64,000 bases of DNA from Nageia nagi (taxonomy: Eukaryota; Pinophyta), in the NCBI GenBank assembly GCA_050084985.1, contig JBITNC010000001.1, forward strand, positions 162,316,001-162,380,000. The letters are read 5' to 3'. Below are positions 12,241-24,559 of the stretch, one piece after another. Made by a program: the position numbers and the translations under genes. Below the pieces are notes generated by a model. It saw only the letters and a program-made list of their open reading frames with translations. It ran no database searches and was not told the DNA's origin. Each line of letters starts with the position of its first letter. The first letter of the stretch is position 1.

Positions 12241-12252
12241 TGGTATCAGAGC
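12241..12252 (+). other. primer-binding site, tRNA-iMet type
   Basis: tggtatcagagc two bases after the LTR end. This is the standard plant copia PBS, complementary to the 3' end of initiator methionine tRNA. Confidence 0.92.
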
Positions 12253-12316
12253 TTGTTGTTGTGTTGGGATTTTGTTGGTGAATCTTGTGTGTAGATTGGA
12301 AACTAGGAAGAGCACT

Positions 12317-13185
12317 ATGGTAGAAGAAGGGAGGCTGAAGGTGGAAAGATTTAATGGGCAAGGTTTTCAGTTTTGGAAAATGCAAATGGAAGACTACCTC
12401 TACCAAAAGGATCTCTATCAACCTCTAGAAGATAAGAGTAAGAAACCTACTACTATGAGTGATGGAGAATGTAACTTGTTGGATAGAAAGGCTTTGGGAG
12501 CTGTAAGACTTTGTTTAAGTTCTAGTGTAGCTTTCAATATTTCCAATGAAACAACCACTAAAGGTGTAATGGATAAACTTGCTAAAATGTATGAAAAACC
12601 ATCCACCTCAAACAAAGTATATTTAATGAAGAAATTGTTTAACATGAAGATGAATGAAGGTAGTTCAGTTCAAGACCATGTTAATGAATTTAACACAGTC
12701 ACAAATCAATTAACTTCAGTAAAAATAGAATTTGAAGATGAAGTAAGAGCTTTGTTAATTCTATGTTCACTTCTAGATAGTTGGAATAGCTTTGTTATGG
12801 CTATTAGTAATTCTTCTTCTAATGCAAAATTGATCTTTGATGAAGTTGTTGGAACAATTCTAAGTGAGGACATGAGGAGAAAGTCCATGGGAGAATGCTC
12901 CAATGCTGCTCTCATAGTAGAGGCAAGAGGAATATCAAAGAAAGAAGGAGAAGCAAGTCTAGAAGTAAATCGCAAGGAAGGTCAAAATCAAAAGGTAAAA
13001 CTAAATTGGAATGTTGGCATTGTGGTAAAAAGGGTCACATTAAAAGGGATTGTTGGAATAGGAAAGGAAATGAAAGTAATAATAATAATGAAAGCACAAG
13101 TAACCAAGAGGCAAATATTATTGGTGAATTAATTCAAGATGCTTTAATCATGTCTCATGAAATGAATGGTGATTATTGGGTTCTT
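12317..13185 (+). pseudogene. copia gag (nucleocapsid precursor), frameshifted
   Basis: Start ATG at 12,317 (MVEEGRLKVERFNGQGFQFW), the usual opening of a plant copia gag (UBN2 family) with the FNG..F..W motif. The capsid-like region covers about 200 residues (AKMYEKPSTSNKVYLMKKLF; VNEFNTVTNQLTS). Near 12,925 the frame shifts from frame 2 to frame 1. A Lys/Arg/Ser-rich basic stretch then leads to the zinc knuckle CWHCGKKGHIKRDC at 13,012-13,053 (CX2CX4HX4C intact). The gag protein would package element RNA into virus-like particles. It needs a frameshift correction, so it is called broken. Confidence 0.9.
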
Positions 13186-14589
13186 GATTCGGGTGCTTCA
13201 TATCATGCTACTCCAAATAAGAACTATTTTTCAAATTACACACATTATGACTTTGGTCAAGTATTATTAGGTAATGAACACCCATGCAAGATTGTTGGTA
13301 TTGGCAATATAACAATGAAATTACCTAATGGAACACAATGGACTCTTAATGAAGCTAGATACATTCCGGATCTTAAAAGAAATCTTATATCAACAAGTAA
13401 ATTGGATAAGGAGGGCTATGTGATGACATTCGAGGATGCTAGTTGGAAAGTAACTAAAGGTTCAATGGTATTTGCAAAGGGAAATTTGGTGGGGTCTCTT
13501 TATTTGCTCACAAATGTCTTTGATTATTCATTGAATTTTGTTTCAATAGGCAATGATACATCACTATGGCATAATAGACTTGGACATATGAGTGAGAAAG
13601 GTATGAAAATGTTACACTCTAATGGTTCACTCCCTAATCTTAAAGAAGTTGATTTAGGATTTTGTGAATATTGTGTGTATGGAAAATAAAAAAGGGTTAA
13701 TTTTCTTAAAGTTGGCAATGAAAAGAAGAGTCACAAATTAGAGCTTGTTCATACAGATGTGTGGGGTCCTACACAGGTTTACTCACTTGGAGGCTCATCT
13801 TGTTTTGTCACTTTTATTAATGATTGTACTAGAAAGACATGGGTATACTGTATTAAAAAGAAATCTGATGTGTTTGAAACATTTAAGAGGTGGAAGGCAT
13901 TGGTTGAGAATGAAACTAATTCTAAGTTGAAATGTCTTAAGTCCAATAATGGTGGAGAATTTTGCAATAATGAGTTTGATTCATTTTGTTCACACAATGG
14001 CATTAGAAGGATTAAGGTGGTCCCTAGAACTCCACAGGAAAATGGGGTTGCAGAAAGAATGAATAGGACTATCTTAGAAAGGGCTAGAAGTATGAGGATA
14101 CATGCTGGGTTTCCTTTGAATCTTTGGGCTGATGCTATTGACACTATTGTTTACTTGATTAACAGGGGTCCATCTATGGATTTAGATGGAGGCATTCCAG
14201 AGGAGATGTGGATAGGTAAAAAGGTGAATTACTCATTCTTGAGAGTCTTTGGTTGTGAAGATTTTGCACATGTTGATAAAGAGGATAGAAAGAAACTTGA
14301 TGCAAAATCACAAAAATGCTATCTTGTTGGATATGGTGTTAATGATTTGGGATATAGGTTATGGGATGTTGATAACCATAAAATCATTAGAAGTAGAGAT
14401 GTTGTATTCAATGAGAAAAGCATGTATAAAGATAGATTGCAAAAGGTTGAGGAACTTAAGTTTGTATCTCTAGAAGATGTTGATCAATATAAGGATCCTG
14501 TTAATAATAATGATCAAGCACCTCCACCACAAACACCTCAAACTTTGTCACTAAGAAGATCCTCAAGGATTAGTAAACCTCCTGAATGA
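13186..14589 (+). pseudogene. copia protease and integrase
   Basis: The protease active site is DSGAS at 13,186, in the context WVLDSGASYHAT. A GAG-pre-integrase block follows near 13,565 (LWHNRLGHMSEKGMKML, ending CEYCVYGK), with a stop at 13,687 just after it. The integrase core carries HTDVWGP near 13,757, SNNGGEF at 13,942 and PQENGVAERMNRT near 14,032. The usual SDNGGE second catalytic Asp is Asn here (13,945-13,947), so strand transfer would be lost. The tail includes FGCEDFAHV near 14,250 and a proline-rich linker with SLRRSSRISKPPE ending at a stop at 14,587. Confidence 0.92.
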
Positions 14590-16185
14590 TACTCTCCTGC
14601 TCTTTATCATATTCTTTATACTGATGGTGGTGAACCTGAATGTTTTGATGAAGCTATGCAGGGTGATACACAGATTAAGTGGGAGCATGCTATGAAGGAG
14701 GAGATGGACTCCTTACTCAAGAATCAGACTTGGAGTTTGGTTGAGCTTCTAGAGGGTAAGAAGGCACTTACTAACAAATGGGTGTACAAGATAAAGGAGG
14801 AGGTAGATGGGCGATAAAGGTACAAGGCAAGACTTGTGGTAAAAGGTTTTGAACAGAAAAAAGGTATAGATTATGATGCAATCTTTTCTCCAGTTGTTAA
14901 AATGACCTCAATTAGAGCAATATTGAGTCTTGTTGCTACTAAAAACTTGTTTCTTGAACAATTGGATGTAAAGATAGCTTTCCTTCATGGGGATTTGGAG
15001 GAGGATATTTATATGCATCAACCCGAAGGTTTTGAGGTCAAAGGTAAAGAAGGGTATGTATGTAAATTGGAAAAGAGCTTGTACGGTTTGAAGAAAGCAC
15101 CTAGGCAATGGTATCATAAGTTTGACACTTTCATGATAATAAATAAATTTGTAAGATGTCAATCTGATCATTGTGTGTATGTAAAGAAGACAACAAATGG
15201 CAACTATGTAATCTTGCTTTTATATGTGGATGATATGTTGGTAGCAGGATCTAGTATGCAAGATATTGTTGATCTTAAGGAAAAGTTAGCTAATACTTTT
15301 GAAATGAAGGATTTGGGTGAAGCTAAACAAATACTTGGAATGAAAATAACAAGAGATAAATAAAACCACTTGCTTAGACTAAGTCAAGAAGACTATATTG
15401 ATAAAATTCTTAAAAGGTTTAATATGAATAATGCAAAATCTGTAACTACACCATTGGCAAAGCATTTTAAACTCACCAAACATTTAAGTCCTAAGATAGA
15501 TAAGGAAAAGGAGTACATGACTAAAGTTCCCTATGCTTCGGTGGTTGGGAGTTTAATGTATGCAATGGTGTGCACTAGACCAGATATAGCACAAGCAATG
15601 GGAGTGGTTAGTAGATTCATAAATAATCCAAGAAAAGGGCATTGGGAAGTAGTTAAATGGATCCTTAGGTATTTAAAGGGTACTTCTCATTACTCTTTAT
15701 GTTTTGGTGGATCTAACTCTTATTTGCAAGGTTATGTTGACTCTGACATGGCAAGTGATATAGATGGTGGGAGAAGCACTACAGGATATGTGTTTACCAT
15801 TGGAGGTATAGCGGTGAGTTGGATTTCAAAACTCTAACAGGTTGTGGCTCTCTCCACTACTAAGGCAGAGTATGTTGTGATCACGGAGGCAAGTAAAGAA
15901 TTGATTTGGTTGAAGAGATTGATGGAGGAACTGGGAAAGGTGCAGGAGGATGTGAAGCTATGGAGTGATAGCCAGAGTGCTATTCATCTTGCAAAGAACT
16001 CAGCCTACCATTCAAGAACCAAGCATATCAAATTGAGGTACCACTTCATCAGGACAGCATTGGAGGATGGTTCAGTCAGTTTGGGGAAGATTCATACGTC
16101 TCAAAATCCTTCGGACATGTTCACTAAAGTTGTTACAAAGGAGAAGTTGGGCTCTTGCTCAACTTGGATTGGTCTTAAGGAGTAA
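14590..16185 (+). pseudogene. copia reverse transcriptase and RNase H
   Basis: RT runs from MQGDTQIKWEHAMKEEMDSL near 14,656 through NKWVYKIKEE. Then come a stop at 14,815, RYKARLVVKGFEQKKGIDY, LYGLKKAPRQWY near 15,080, and the intact catalytic YVDD at 15,223-15,234. The connection and RNase H follow, with VGSLMYAMVCTRPDIAQAMG near 15,547, YVDSDMASD near 15,733, LSTTKAEYV near 15,847 and LWSDSQSAIHLAKN near 15,958. It ends in frame at 16,185. Extra stops lie at 15,361 and 15,835. Motif preservation is high, consistent with a fairly recent insertion. Confidence 0.95.
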
Positions 16186-16229
16186 AGGCCAAGATGAGAA
16201 GCTTTTGACCCTTGTTGCAGAGGAAGAAG

Positions 16230-16245
16230 TCTCCAAGTGGGAGAT
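16230..16245 (+). other. polypurine tract of the copia element
   Basis: ccaagtgggagat immediately before the 3' LTR start TGTTAG. Confidence 0.7.
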
Positions 16246-16810
16246 TGTTAGAAAATGGAGACTACAATCGGCTAAAAAATAGAGAGCAGTTTCTTTCTCG
16301 TTTAACACCAAATTTCAGTTGCTAAGGAGCCATGACACCTATTTATTAGTTACAGAAGGTTTGGGGGTTACCTAACAACCTTCTAGATCCAAATTAGGTT
16401 TAAGTTGGGTTGGTTTGTACCTATAAATGAGAGGCTTGAGTTGAGGCATATAGATGTAGTTTTGATAGCAATTGTGAAGTAGATTACGATTGTAGTTTGA
16501 TGTCTTATGTAGATAGTATGTGAGAGAGATTGTAGTGAGGCTTTGTTGTAACTCTAAAGTGAAGGTTGTAGCAAGATTATGTTGCTGATTTGTTGCTTGG
16601 AGGAATTGAAGAATGATATGCAAAAGGGTTGAGAGCTTCTCTGTGGATGTAGCCTACACTGGGTGAACCACGTTATCTCTTGTGTCTCTCTTGTGTGATT
16701 GATGTTCATGGTTGTTTGATTTTAGTAGTATACTTAAATGTTGTTTTTTTTGCCAAGGACTAGAAGAATTGTGAATGTTCTTGCTTATATAAACTTATTA
16801 AATCCTAACA
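16246..16810 (+). repeat. 3' LTR of the copia element
   Basis: 565 bp, same ends as the 5' LTR, with one small length change in a T-run near its 3' end. The TSD ccttg follows at 16,811-16,815. Confidence 0.93.
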
Positions 16811-16815
16811 CCTTG

Positions 16816-17040
16816 GGCATCCTCCCAAGGTATTATGAGATCATCAGAGTTATAGGGGGCTACATGACCAAGCAATCCTACAGGGTCTATTGGTACTACT
16901 CTTGGTCATGGCACTAGAGAGATGAGTAGATAATGAAGAGATTGTGGTAGTTCTCAAGGTTAGGGTAGTGGTTGGAGTAGTCATTAAGGAGAATTTGGTG
17001 GTTGGGGTAGTCCATGAGGATGCCCATATTGTATTTTTAT
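16816..17040 (+). pseudogene. PMD frame of element 2, 3' remainder beyond the copia insertion
   Basis: Continuation of the plus-strand PMD transcript unit after removal of the copia element and one TSD copy. It is rich in ggtagtggttgg-type codons (Gly/Ser/Trp-rich tail) and ends near catgaggatgcccatatt. No domain is recognised here; assignment rests on continuity. Confidence 0.45.
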
Positions 17041-20000
17041 CATGATGATGAGACTATATACTTTATAAGATCATGTATTTTTATATGTTTATATTTTTTA
17101 TGAGATGATGTAATTTGGGATGTTATGATTTGATATGTTATATGATTGAGTAATTGAGGATATTTGAGATGATGTCATGTTTAGTTTTATATTGGTATAT
17201 AGGTATATGATGATATGTTTTCTTATGATTATATATTCAAGTTTATGATGGTTTCATATATTGAATGATGTTCAAATATTTTGATCCTATTAAAATAAAG
17301 GTTATATAAAATACTAGATAATGAAATTTTTGTAAATAAAATTTTATTGGACATATTTTAAGTATAATATTATGGAATTAGATGCATCATTTTTTGTCTC
17401 TTGGCTATGTATGTGTATAAATAAATATATGATAAGAAATGTTATACAAATATAGAGGATAACTAGAATAACAAGATCACTTATCAATTTAAATAATAAT
17501 AAATATAATTCTATATTGGGATATATGGATAATATTGATAACATAACATGATTAAATAAATAATCAATTAACTAGCTTTATCAATCTTCCTTTCACCTTC
17601 ATTTATGCAATTAGAGATGATATAAAACATAGTCATAATATCAGAAGTTTATCTTGAACTCATGTGTGCATGGTGATATTCATTTACTTCTTTAGACATC
17701 CATAAATTAAATATTTTTAAAAGCATAGTTTAAATTCAATTCTCCTTATGTGCATACAATAGTCCAAATTTCTTTGGACATGTTGCCTCTTTGTTAGGTA
17801 TGCCCCATTACTAGATAGGCATCCATAGCCCCGATGAGGATTAACCCCTAGATCCCATTACAGCCTTGCTCTATTGCTAATCAGGCATCCATAACTCTAA
17901 TAGAGGATACTACAATGACCTAGGCATATATTTTAGACTTCTTTTCTTTTTTCTCTTCTCTCTATTTTTTTTGTAGTCTCCTCTTCTTTTTTTTCCCCTC
18001 AGGTTTGGGATGAAGCAAAATAATGGGAGAATATTTCCTTTAAAACTATACTTTAAAACATTCAATGTCTATTTGTTTTGAGATTTTAAATGTAAGAATA
18101 GTGTTTGAGTTCATGATATTCCAAAGATATCAAACATATTTGTCTATCATCTTAAATTAACTAAAATTCAAATATCAAATGTCATAATGGAAACTAGAAT
18201 GATGATAACTTTAAACAATATTATGTTAATCATACATATGCAATGTAATATGTGTACAAATGGTATATATGAATGGGATAATATATAAATATAAATTTAT
18301 AAGTGATCTAAATCATTATAGTTTTCATAAAATAAGAATAACATTCCCTAATTTAATAATATATATATATATATAGGGTAGTGCATCCTATAGCCAAGAC
18401 ACTTTAGAAATATATATTTTTGAGTATAAATTATATATATATATAGTTTGTTTTTATTTATTTGTTTATTTTTAAGGATTTTTTGATTTTTATGATTTTT
18501 TGGGATTTTTTGATTTTTATATATATATATTTTTTAGAATCACTAAGTCCTTCAAATATTATGGATGATATTTTAACAATGGTTCAACCTCTTTGTTTCA
18601 AAACATTATAATATAAAGGACTCAATCAAAGATAATATGGTGCTATTCCAAGAATGGATGGTTGATGTCTGGGAAGAAAAACATTTAATGGAGGTGACAA
18701 CACTTGAAATACCTTTGGATTTGATTTAAACTCTCAGATAACTCTTTCTTTGATGGATGACCCTAAAGATTGTTCACCAATATTAAAGAATTGTATAGGT
18801 GATGGTGTACTTGATTGTGCACAATAATGGAAACATGGAAATAATGATGAACACGGTTGTACATTCTTAATGAGTCAATCCACATAATCCTTCTCAATAT
18901 GTGTAGGATAAACTTCATGTTTTATTTTCTTTCATAAATGAATTCATTGAAGCGTCCTTTTAAATCTTAATTTTGTATTTATAGAATTATTGATACAACA
19001 TGTTTTACTAAAAAGTGAAGTGTAATCACATATAATATCATGATTAACTATTGTATAAGTATTATACTAAATTACTAAGTCATTGAAAACATCAATGAGT
19101 GATATGATTCATCCCCAATACTTTATATTCACACGATCAACATAATTCAATGAAATTTTAGGTTTTTGATAAGGCCAATGTATATGAAACAAATGAATTA
19201 AACTCATTTATGACTCTAATTCCATCCACATTTTTTTGGTGTCTACTTCAATAGTTACTTTATACCCATTATGCTTTAATACACAAACTTTAGAGTTTTG
19301 ATCATTGTAATAAGACATGGCTATTTTCTCTTGTATTTCCATAGGTTATGAAAATACTTAAGACATAACTTTACATGGGTTTCTTTGTATCTTTTTTACA
19401 TATTTATCATCATGATATCATTCAACAAAATGTGGAATGGATTTATCAATTTGAAATTGTGGAAGATGAGTTTGTAAGATTTTCAAAGGCAATTGTCATG
19501 TTAAAATTTTGCATGGAGGTGATGAACAAAATCTTGAATTCATATGAGAAAAGTGAAAATTAATTTTTTGAATTAGCTTTTTAGATCATCTTGGAGTTGG
19601 GACAAATGAAGTGGTGAAATCATAGATCATTTTATGATGATTAAGATCTCCTATAATTTGACTTACCCAATTAAAAAGAGGATCTAAATTTTATGGAGTG
19701 TGATATGCTATGTTAAAAACCCAATTATTGAAAGTACAATCAAGGATCAATCATAGTGAGGACATAGGCCAATGAAAACATATTAGATTTATCTTTTCAA
19801 CTTGATCATGATAATGCATAAAATCAACAAAATACATGGATTTGTCAATGTAAATATTGATATCATCTTCTTTATTGTCTATTCACCATCCATCATATGG
19901 ATTAAGTTGATTTTTTAATACTATTACTTATTGTATATCAATAGGTAAATGCAAGAAATTTCTCATTTTAGAAGTAATATTTTGTGTTACATGCATGATA

Positions 20001-20145
20001 GCTCTATCTCCTAGATATTGAGATTTTGCATACCAAGGTAGCCGTTGAAGTCCTCTTCTATTGTCCATTACATGGATAGTCTTTGATTGTTTAAAATCCA
20101 TTTGTAACATACAAAACATGTATATACACTATTTACAAAGAGCAA
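17041..20145. other. noncoding stretch of element 2 between integrase and the antisense frame
   Basis: About 3.1 kb without a convincing gene. It holds AT-runs at 18,360-18,375 and 18,430-18,447, a pyrimidine-rich patch near 17,940-18,000 and T-rich repeats at 18,450-18,535. A minus-strand frame at 19,928-20,119 continues from the integrase C-terminus but has no recognisable domain. Confidence 0.45.
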
Positions 20146-20149
20146 ATAT

Positions 20150-21420
20150 TTTTTCTAACTATAGAATGGCTGAATATGCATGATGTTTATGGGTTCATGC
20201 TCTTCATTTCCTTCCATATCAGCCAAATGATATGCCCCAAAACCATATTTTTTCTTGATTATGTAAGGTCCTAACTAATTTGGGGCAAATTTATTGTGTA
20301 ATTGGTGTTCCATATGAGATGTTTGTTTATTTTATTTTAAAACTAAATCCCTTATATTAAATTCATGTATCTTAACTTTTTTATCAAATCTTCATTTGAT
20401 ACGTTCTTAGTATATACGTATATGTTCTAATGCGTGGACTCATTTTTCATCTAAAAATAATAATTGATCTAATCTTGCTTAGCTTGCTACTTCATCAATT
20501 ATATAGTCTTGTAAAGCAATTCGTAAAGAAGGAATTTTTACTTCCAATGGAAATACTACTTCTAAACCATAAATAAGGGAAAACGAGGTTGCCCCAATTG
20601 GTGTCTAATGCTTGTACAATATGATCATAAAGCATGTGGAATTCAAAGATGCCAATCTTTATGAGAATCTTTAACAGTTTTAACTAGAATAATTCAAATG
20701 GTTTTATTTATAGCCTTAGCTTGACCATTACCTTGAGGATAATATGGTGTTGAAAAGCTAATTTGTATGTGATATGCTTTACATAATGCTAATACTTATT
20801 TATTTTTAAATTTTTTTCCATTATTAGTAACGATGTGAGCAAGAATGCCAAATTGATAGATAAGATGATGTAATATGAATTTGGCTATTTTAAGACCTTT
20901 TGTTGAAGTCATGGGTATAGCTTCAACCCATTTTGTAAAATATTTAGTAGCTCTTATAATAAATTTATGACCTCCTGATTATGTAGGGAATATTTGTCCT
21001 ATGATATCTAAGGCCCATCATGAAAATGGCCATAAAGATTGCATTGGCTATAGTGCTTAAGAAGGTTAAACAAAAAGGTGAGCATGCTGTTGACACTTAA
21101 TGCATTTTTTAATGTAATCAATACAACCATATTCCATTGTAGGCCAATAATATCCCATGCACATTAAACATTTTGTACTAGCAAGTCTGCTAAAATGTCC
21201 TCTGCATATTCCATCATGTGTAAACAAAATTGCAATTTGTGAATTAGCCCATTCTAAATAATGCAGTAATATACCATCAAATCCTCTTTGATATAGTATA
21301 TCACCTAACATGTAATAACAAGATGCTCATAATTTAAAAGCTTTCAAAGCTAATTTTGATAAATCTTTAAGTAAAACTCCATATCTTAAAAATTTAACTA
21401 ATTGGTCATACATAGATTTT
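20150..21420 (-). pseudogene. integrase of element 2 (broken)
   Basis: The zinc region is at 21,311-21,066 (THDGICRGHFSRLAS then KKCIKCQQH, HHCC pattern readable). The core follows in broken frames: WALDII-type text near 21,010, YFTKWVEAIPM near 20,925, VTNNG near 20,825 and NGQAKAINK near 20,715. The second and third catalytic residues, normally Asp and Glu, are Asn and Lys. The C-terminal block near 20,280-20,170 reads GPYIIKKKYGFGAYHLADME. Stops are numerous, several replacing Trp or Gln codons. Confidence 0.85.
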
Positions 21421-21519
21421 TTCCTTCTATTGTGATATTCAAAACATCATATGTTTTATCATTTATTTCTAAAGTAGACTCTATTATTTGTACTATTTCA
21501 ATTGAATGTTTTTGTGGTG

Positions 21520-22140
21520 TGGATTTTTAGATATTAATGATCCAATTGATACCATAGCATCAACAAATCTATTATTTGATTTGGGAGTTGCCTGAATTTC
21601 ATATTTTGTCAATAAAGATAATAAAGTTCAACTATTTATTTATATTTTTGAAGTAAAGGTTCTTTACATTGAAAGATTCATTTAATTTGATTTACAATTA
21701 ACAATGAATCTTTGATGAATTTTACTTTTCATATTTTTAATTTTGAAGTGATCTTAATAGCTAATATTAAGGCCTCATATTCAACATTATTATTTGTACA
21801 AAGAAAATATAATTTGAATGAGTACAGAATTGGTATTCCTTGAGGAGTGACAAATATAACACCTACTCCACCTCCCTTTTCACACTTAGATCCATCAAAA
21901 TGTATTGTCATATCCCATTCTTCTTCCAATTCTATTGGTAAGTCAACATTGTCTAATTGAAATATGTGTTTGTTGAGCAATTCTATGATAAGGGGATTAT
22001 CATCTTGTAAAGGTGCTTCTACTAAATAATTAGCTATAACTTGACCTTTGATGGATTTTTGATTGATGAATTGTGGATCAAATTCACTTAAATACATGAT
22101 CCATTTTGATGTTCTTGTATTTTGGTAAGTTTTATTCATC
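21520..22140 (-). pseudogene. archaeal-type second RNase H of element 2
   Basis: One open stretch (22,193-21,729) covers the RNase H tail and this domain: WDMTIHFDGSKCEKGGGVGV near 21,910, CTNNNVEYEALILAIK near 21,780, then, after a stop, KDSLLIVNQIK near 21,700. The Asp of FDGS and the Glu of VEYEALI are intact, unlike in element 1. The domain marks the Tat lineage. Confidence 0.88.
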
Positions 22141-23215
22141 ATATATTTAAGAGGATCATCTTTTACAATAACATAAGTAGTATGGTTTAACATGTAATGT
22201 CTAAATTTTTTTATTGCAAAAATTATGGCTAAACATAGTTATTCCATATATACATACTTAATTTCATAATCCACTAGTGTTTGATTAAGGTAATATACAG
22301 CTTGCTCTTTGTTTTGTTCATTCTTTTGAGCAAGCATAATACCTAATGCATTTTATGTTGTTGATGAATAGACCAAAAATGGTTCATTTGCTCATGGAGG
22401 ACTTAATACTGGTGGTGTTAATAAATATTATTTAATTTCATCTATAACTTCTTGTTGTTCTTTACCCCAATAAAAAATGATTCCCTTTTTTAACAATTTA
22501 GTAAAAGTTTTACATTTATCTGATAATTATGAAATAAAATATCTAATTTCTTGTAATTTTCCTTGCAAACTTTGTAATTGTTTAATATTAGAAGGAGGAG
22601 GCTTGTCTATTATTACTTTAATTTTATTAAGATCTATCTTGATTCCTCATCGAGATACAATGAATCCTAATAGTTTTCTAGAGTTACTCCAAAAACACAT
22701 TTTTTTAGGTTAAGATGAACATTAAATTCTAACAATCTATCACATATTTTTATCAATATCTCAAGATGTGTTCTTTTATTTTATACCTAGCCAACAAGTC
22801 ATCAACATAATCTTCTATGATATCATGCATATAATCATGAAAGATGTATTTTAGACCTAGCCAACAAGGTTCCCCATGGTGTTATAAATGTAGTTTTATG
22901 TTGGTCTTTGGGAGCAACTTTTATTTTATTATAACCAAAAAATCCATCCATAGGTTAAACCATTTCATGTCTTGTTGTGGCATCCACTAAGTTATCTATA
23001 TTGGGAAATAGGAAATCATCTTTAAGACATGCTTTATTTAAATCCCTAAAATTAGTACAGATACAAATTTTTCCATTTAGTTTCTTTACAAGAACCATAT
23101 TTGAAATCCATTCTGAATAATCAATTGGTTGTATAAATTTTGCATCTAATAATTTTTGTAATTCTTCTTTTACCATCAAGGCTATGTAGGATTCATTTTT
23201 CGTAACTTTTGCTTA
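22141..23215 (-). pseudogene. reverse transcriptase and first RNase H of element 2 (broken)
   Basis: The RT N-terminus at 23,179-22,955 contains YSEWISNMVLVKKLNGK and TNFRDLNKACLKDDF. MDGFFGYNKI-type text follows near 22,945. The catalytic YVDD is intact at 22,798-22,809 (context DIIEDYVDDLL). The thumb near 22,670 reads KLLGFIVSR. RNase H near 22,360-22,200 shows NALGIMLAQKNEQNKE and AVYYLNQTLVDYEIKY. Many stops and at least two frameshifts interrupt it. Confidence 0.88.
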
Positions 23216-24555
23216 ATAGGTTTAGCATCATCTTTGAGACCTAGATTGTGAACAACTAGATTGGTAGCTATACTAGGCATATCTTCATATGTCCATACAA
23301 ATATGGCTTATTTTTCTTTCAAAATAGATATAAATAACTTTTTCTCTTCCTCTATTAAAGATTTTCCTAACTAAATAATGTTAGGCTTAGTAGAATCATC
23401 ACTAATATCAACATCAATAGTTTCTTTAGTTACTATATATGATCCTTCTTCTAATTGATTGGGTACAGGGATCCAAGTTTTATCACTTAAATCATATTCT
23501 TCTACTTCTCCAATATTGATTTCAATCAAAGTTGAATTTACTTTTACTTTGGATTTCATAAATATAGGTTTTATATTTTTGATATTGATTTGTTCAATTT
23601 GAACCATACTAATTTATATATCATTATTAAATAAATAATTAGGTAGCAACTTATCAAATGTACTATCATCATTTGATTTTAATGGATGATAAAGGTAAAG
23701 AGATTCTTCATATGTGATATTTTCAGATTGTAATTCTATCATATTTTTATTTGAATTATATTTCATTTTACTCTTATATCCTAATCCCATCTTATTTGTA
23801 TGTATTTTATAATATATGTCTATTACATGTTGTGGGCCTTGTTCATATCATCTTAATCTGTGCCCTTTCTAATGACATTTATCAAAATATTGTTGGATAA
23901 AAGATCACACATAGGGTGATAAATAGTCCAAGGAATTACAAAATGGTTCTTTACTAATTTTTGGAATAGGTTGTTCATTAGGTTTATCAATTTTTGCATA
24001 TACAAATAATGTTTGATTAGGTTTTTCTACTAGTGAAACAATTTGTCCTACAACAATTGATTCTTCATAAGGTCATCCAATCTCTTGAGCAGTGGGAATA
24101 TTAAATATTACATCATCAATATCATATTATTCAATACCTAGATCAGACAACTTAGTCATTGTATGATAAATTTTATTTAATCTATCCTATGATAATTTCT
24201 CTTGAGACGAAGCTACCATCTTACTAGTTTTAGATGAAAAAGCATCATACAACATGTTTAATGTTTGTGTTTGATTTTGCTAGGATTTTTTTTCTTATGG
24301 ATTTCAACTATTTGATTCAAAAAATAAATTAATTATTTATAAACTATACATTACTTGCTTTTATTTTTATTGTTTTAACATATTTTATTTATCATTATCT
24401 TTTGAAGATTTTGATAAAGATGTCATAAAGAAATGAGTGGAAGATAGAGTGATCTTATCAAGAATTCCTGCAGTGTTACAATGTGAATATGGATTCTCAT
24501 CTCCAAGGACACAATGTACTATTCCATTATGTATGTATTTTAAACAATTATGATA
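23216..24555 (-). other. protease-RT linker of element 2
   Basis: Minus-strand pol linker. Two open pieces (24,576-24,385 and 23,607-23,371) belong to the polyprotein but show no known fold. The latter is acidic and Ile-rich (DVDISDDSTKPNII). Stops in between indicate decay. Confidence 0.45.
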
Positions 24556-24559
24556 TGTT

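Larger units (their letters stand above)
11673..16810 (+). mobile_element. Ty1/copia retrotransposon (Tork-like) nested in element 2
   Basis: A complete 5.1-kb layout: LTR, PBS complementary to initiator tRNA-Met, gag, protease, integrase, RT, RNase H, polypurine tract, LTR, with TSD ccttg. The order PR-IN-RT-RH is diagnostic of Ty1/copia. RT text such as EQLDVKIAFLHGDLEEDIYM resembles the Tork/Tnt1 lineage. All of pol lies in one frame, while gag is offset by a frameshift near 12,925. In-frame stops are at 13,687, 14,587, 14,815, 15,361 and 15,835, so it is inactive now. LTRs differ at about 33 of 566 positions by hand count (about 94% identity), making it younger than element 2. Confidence 0.95.
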
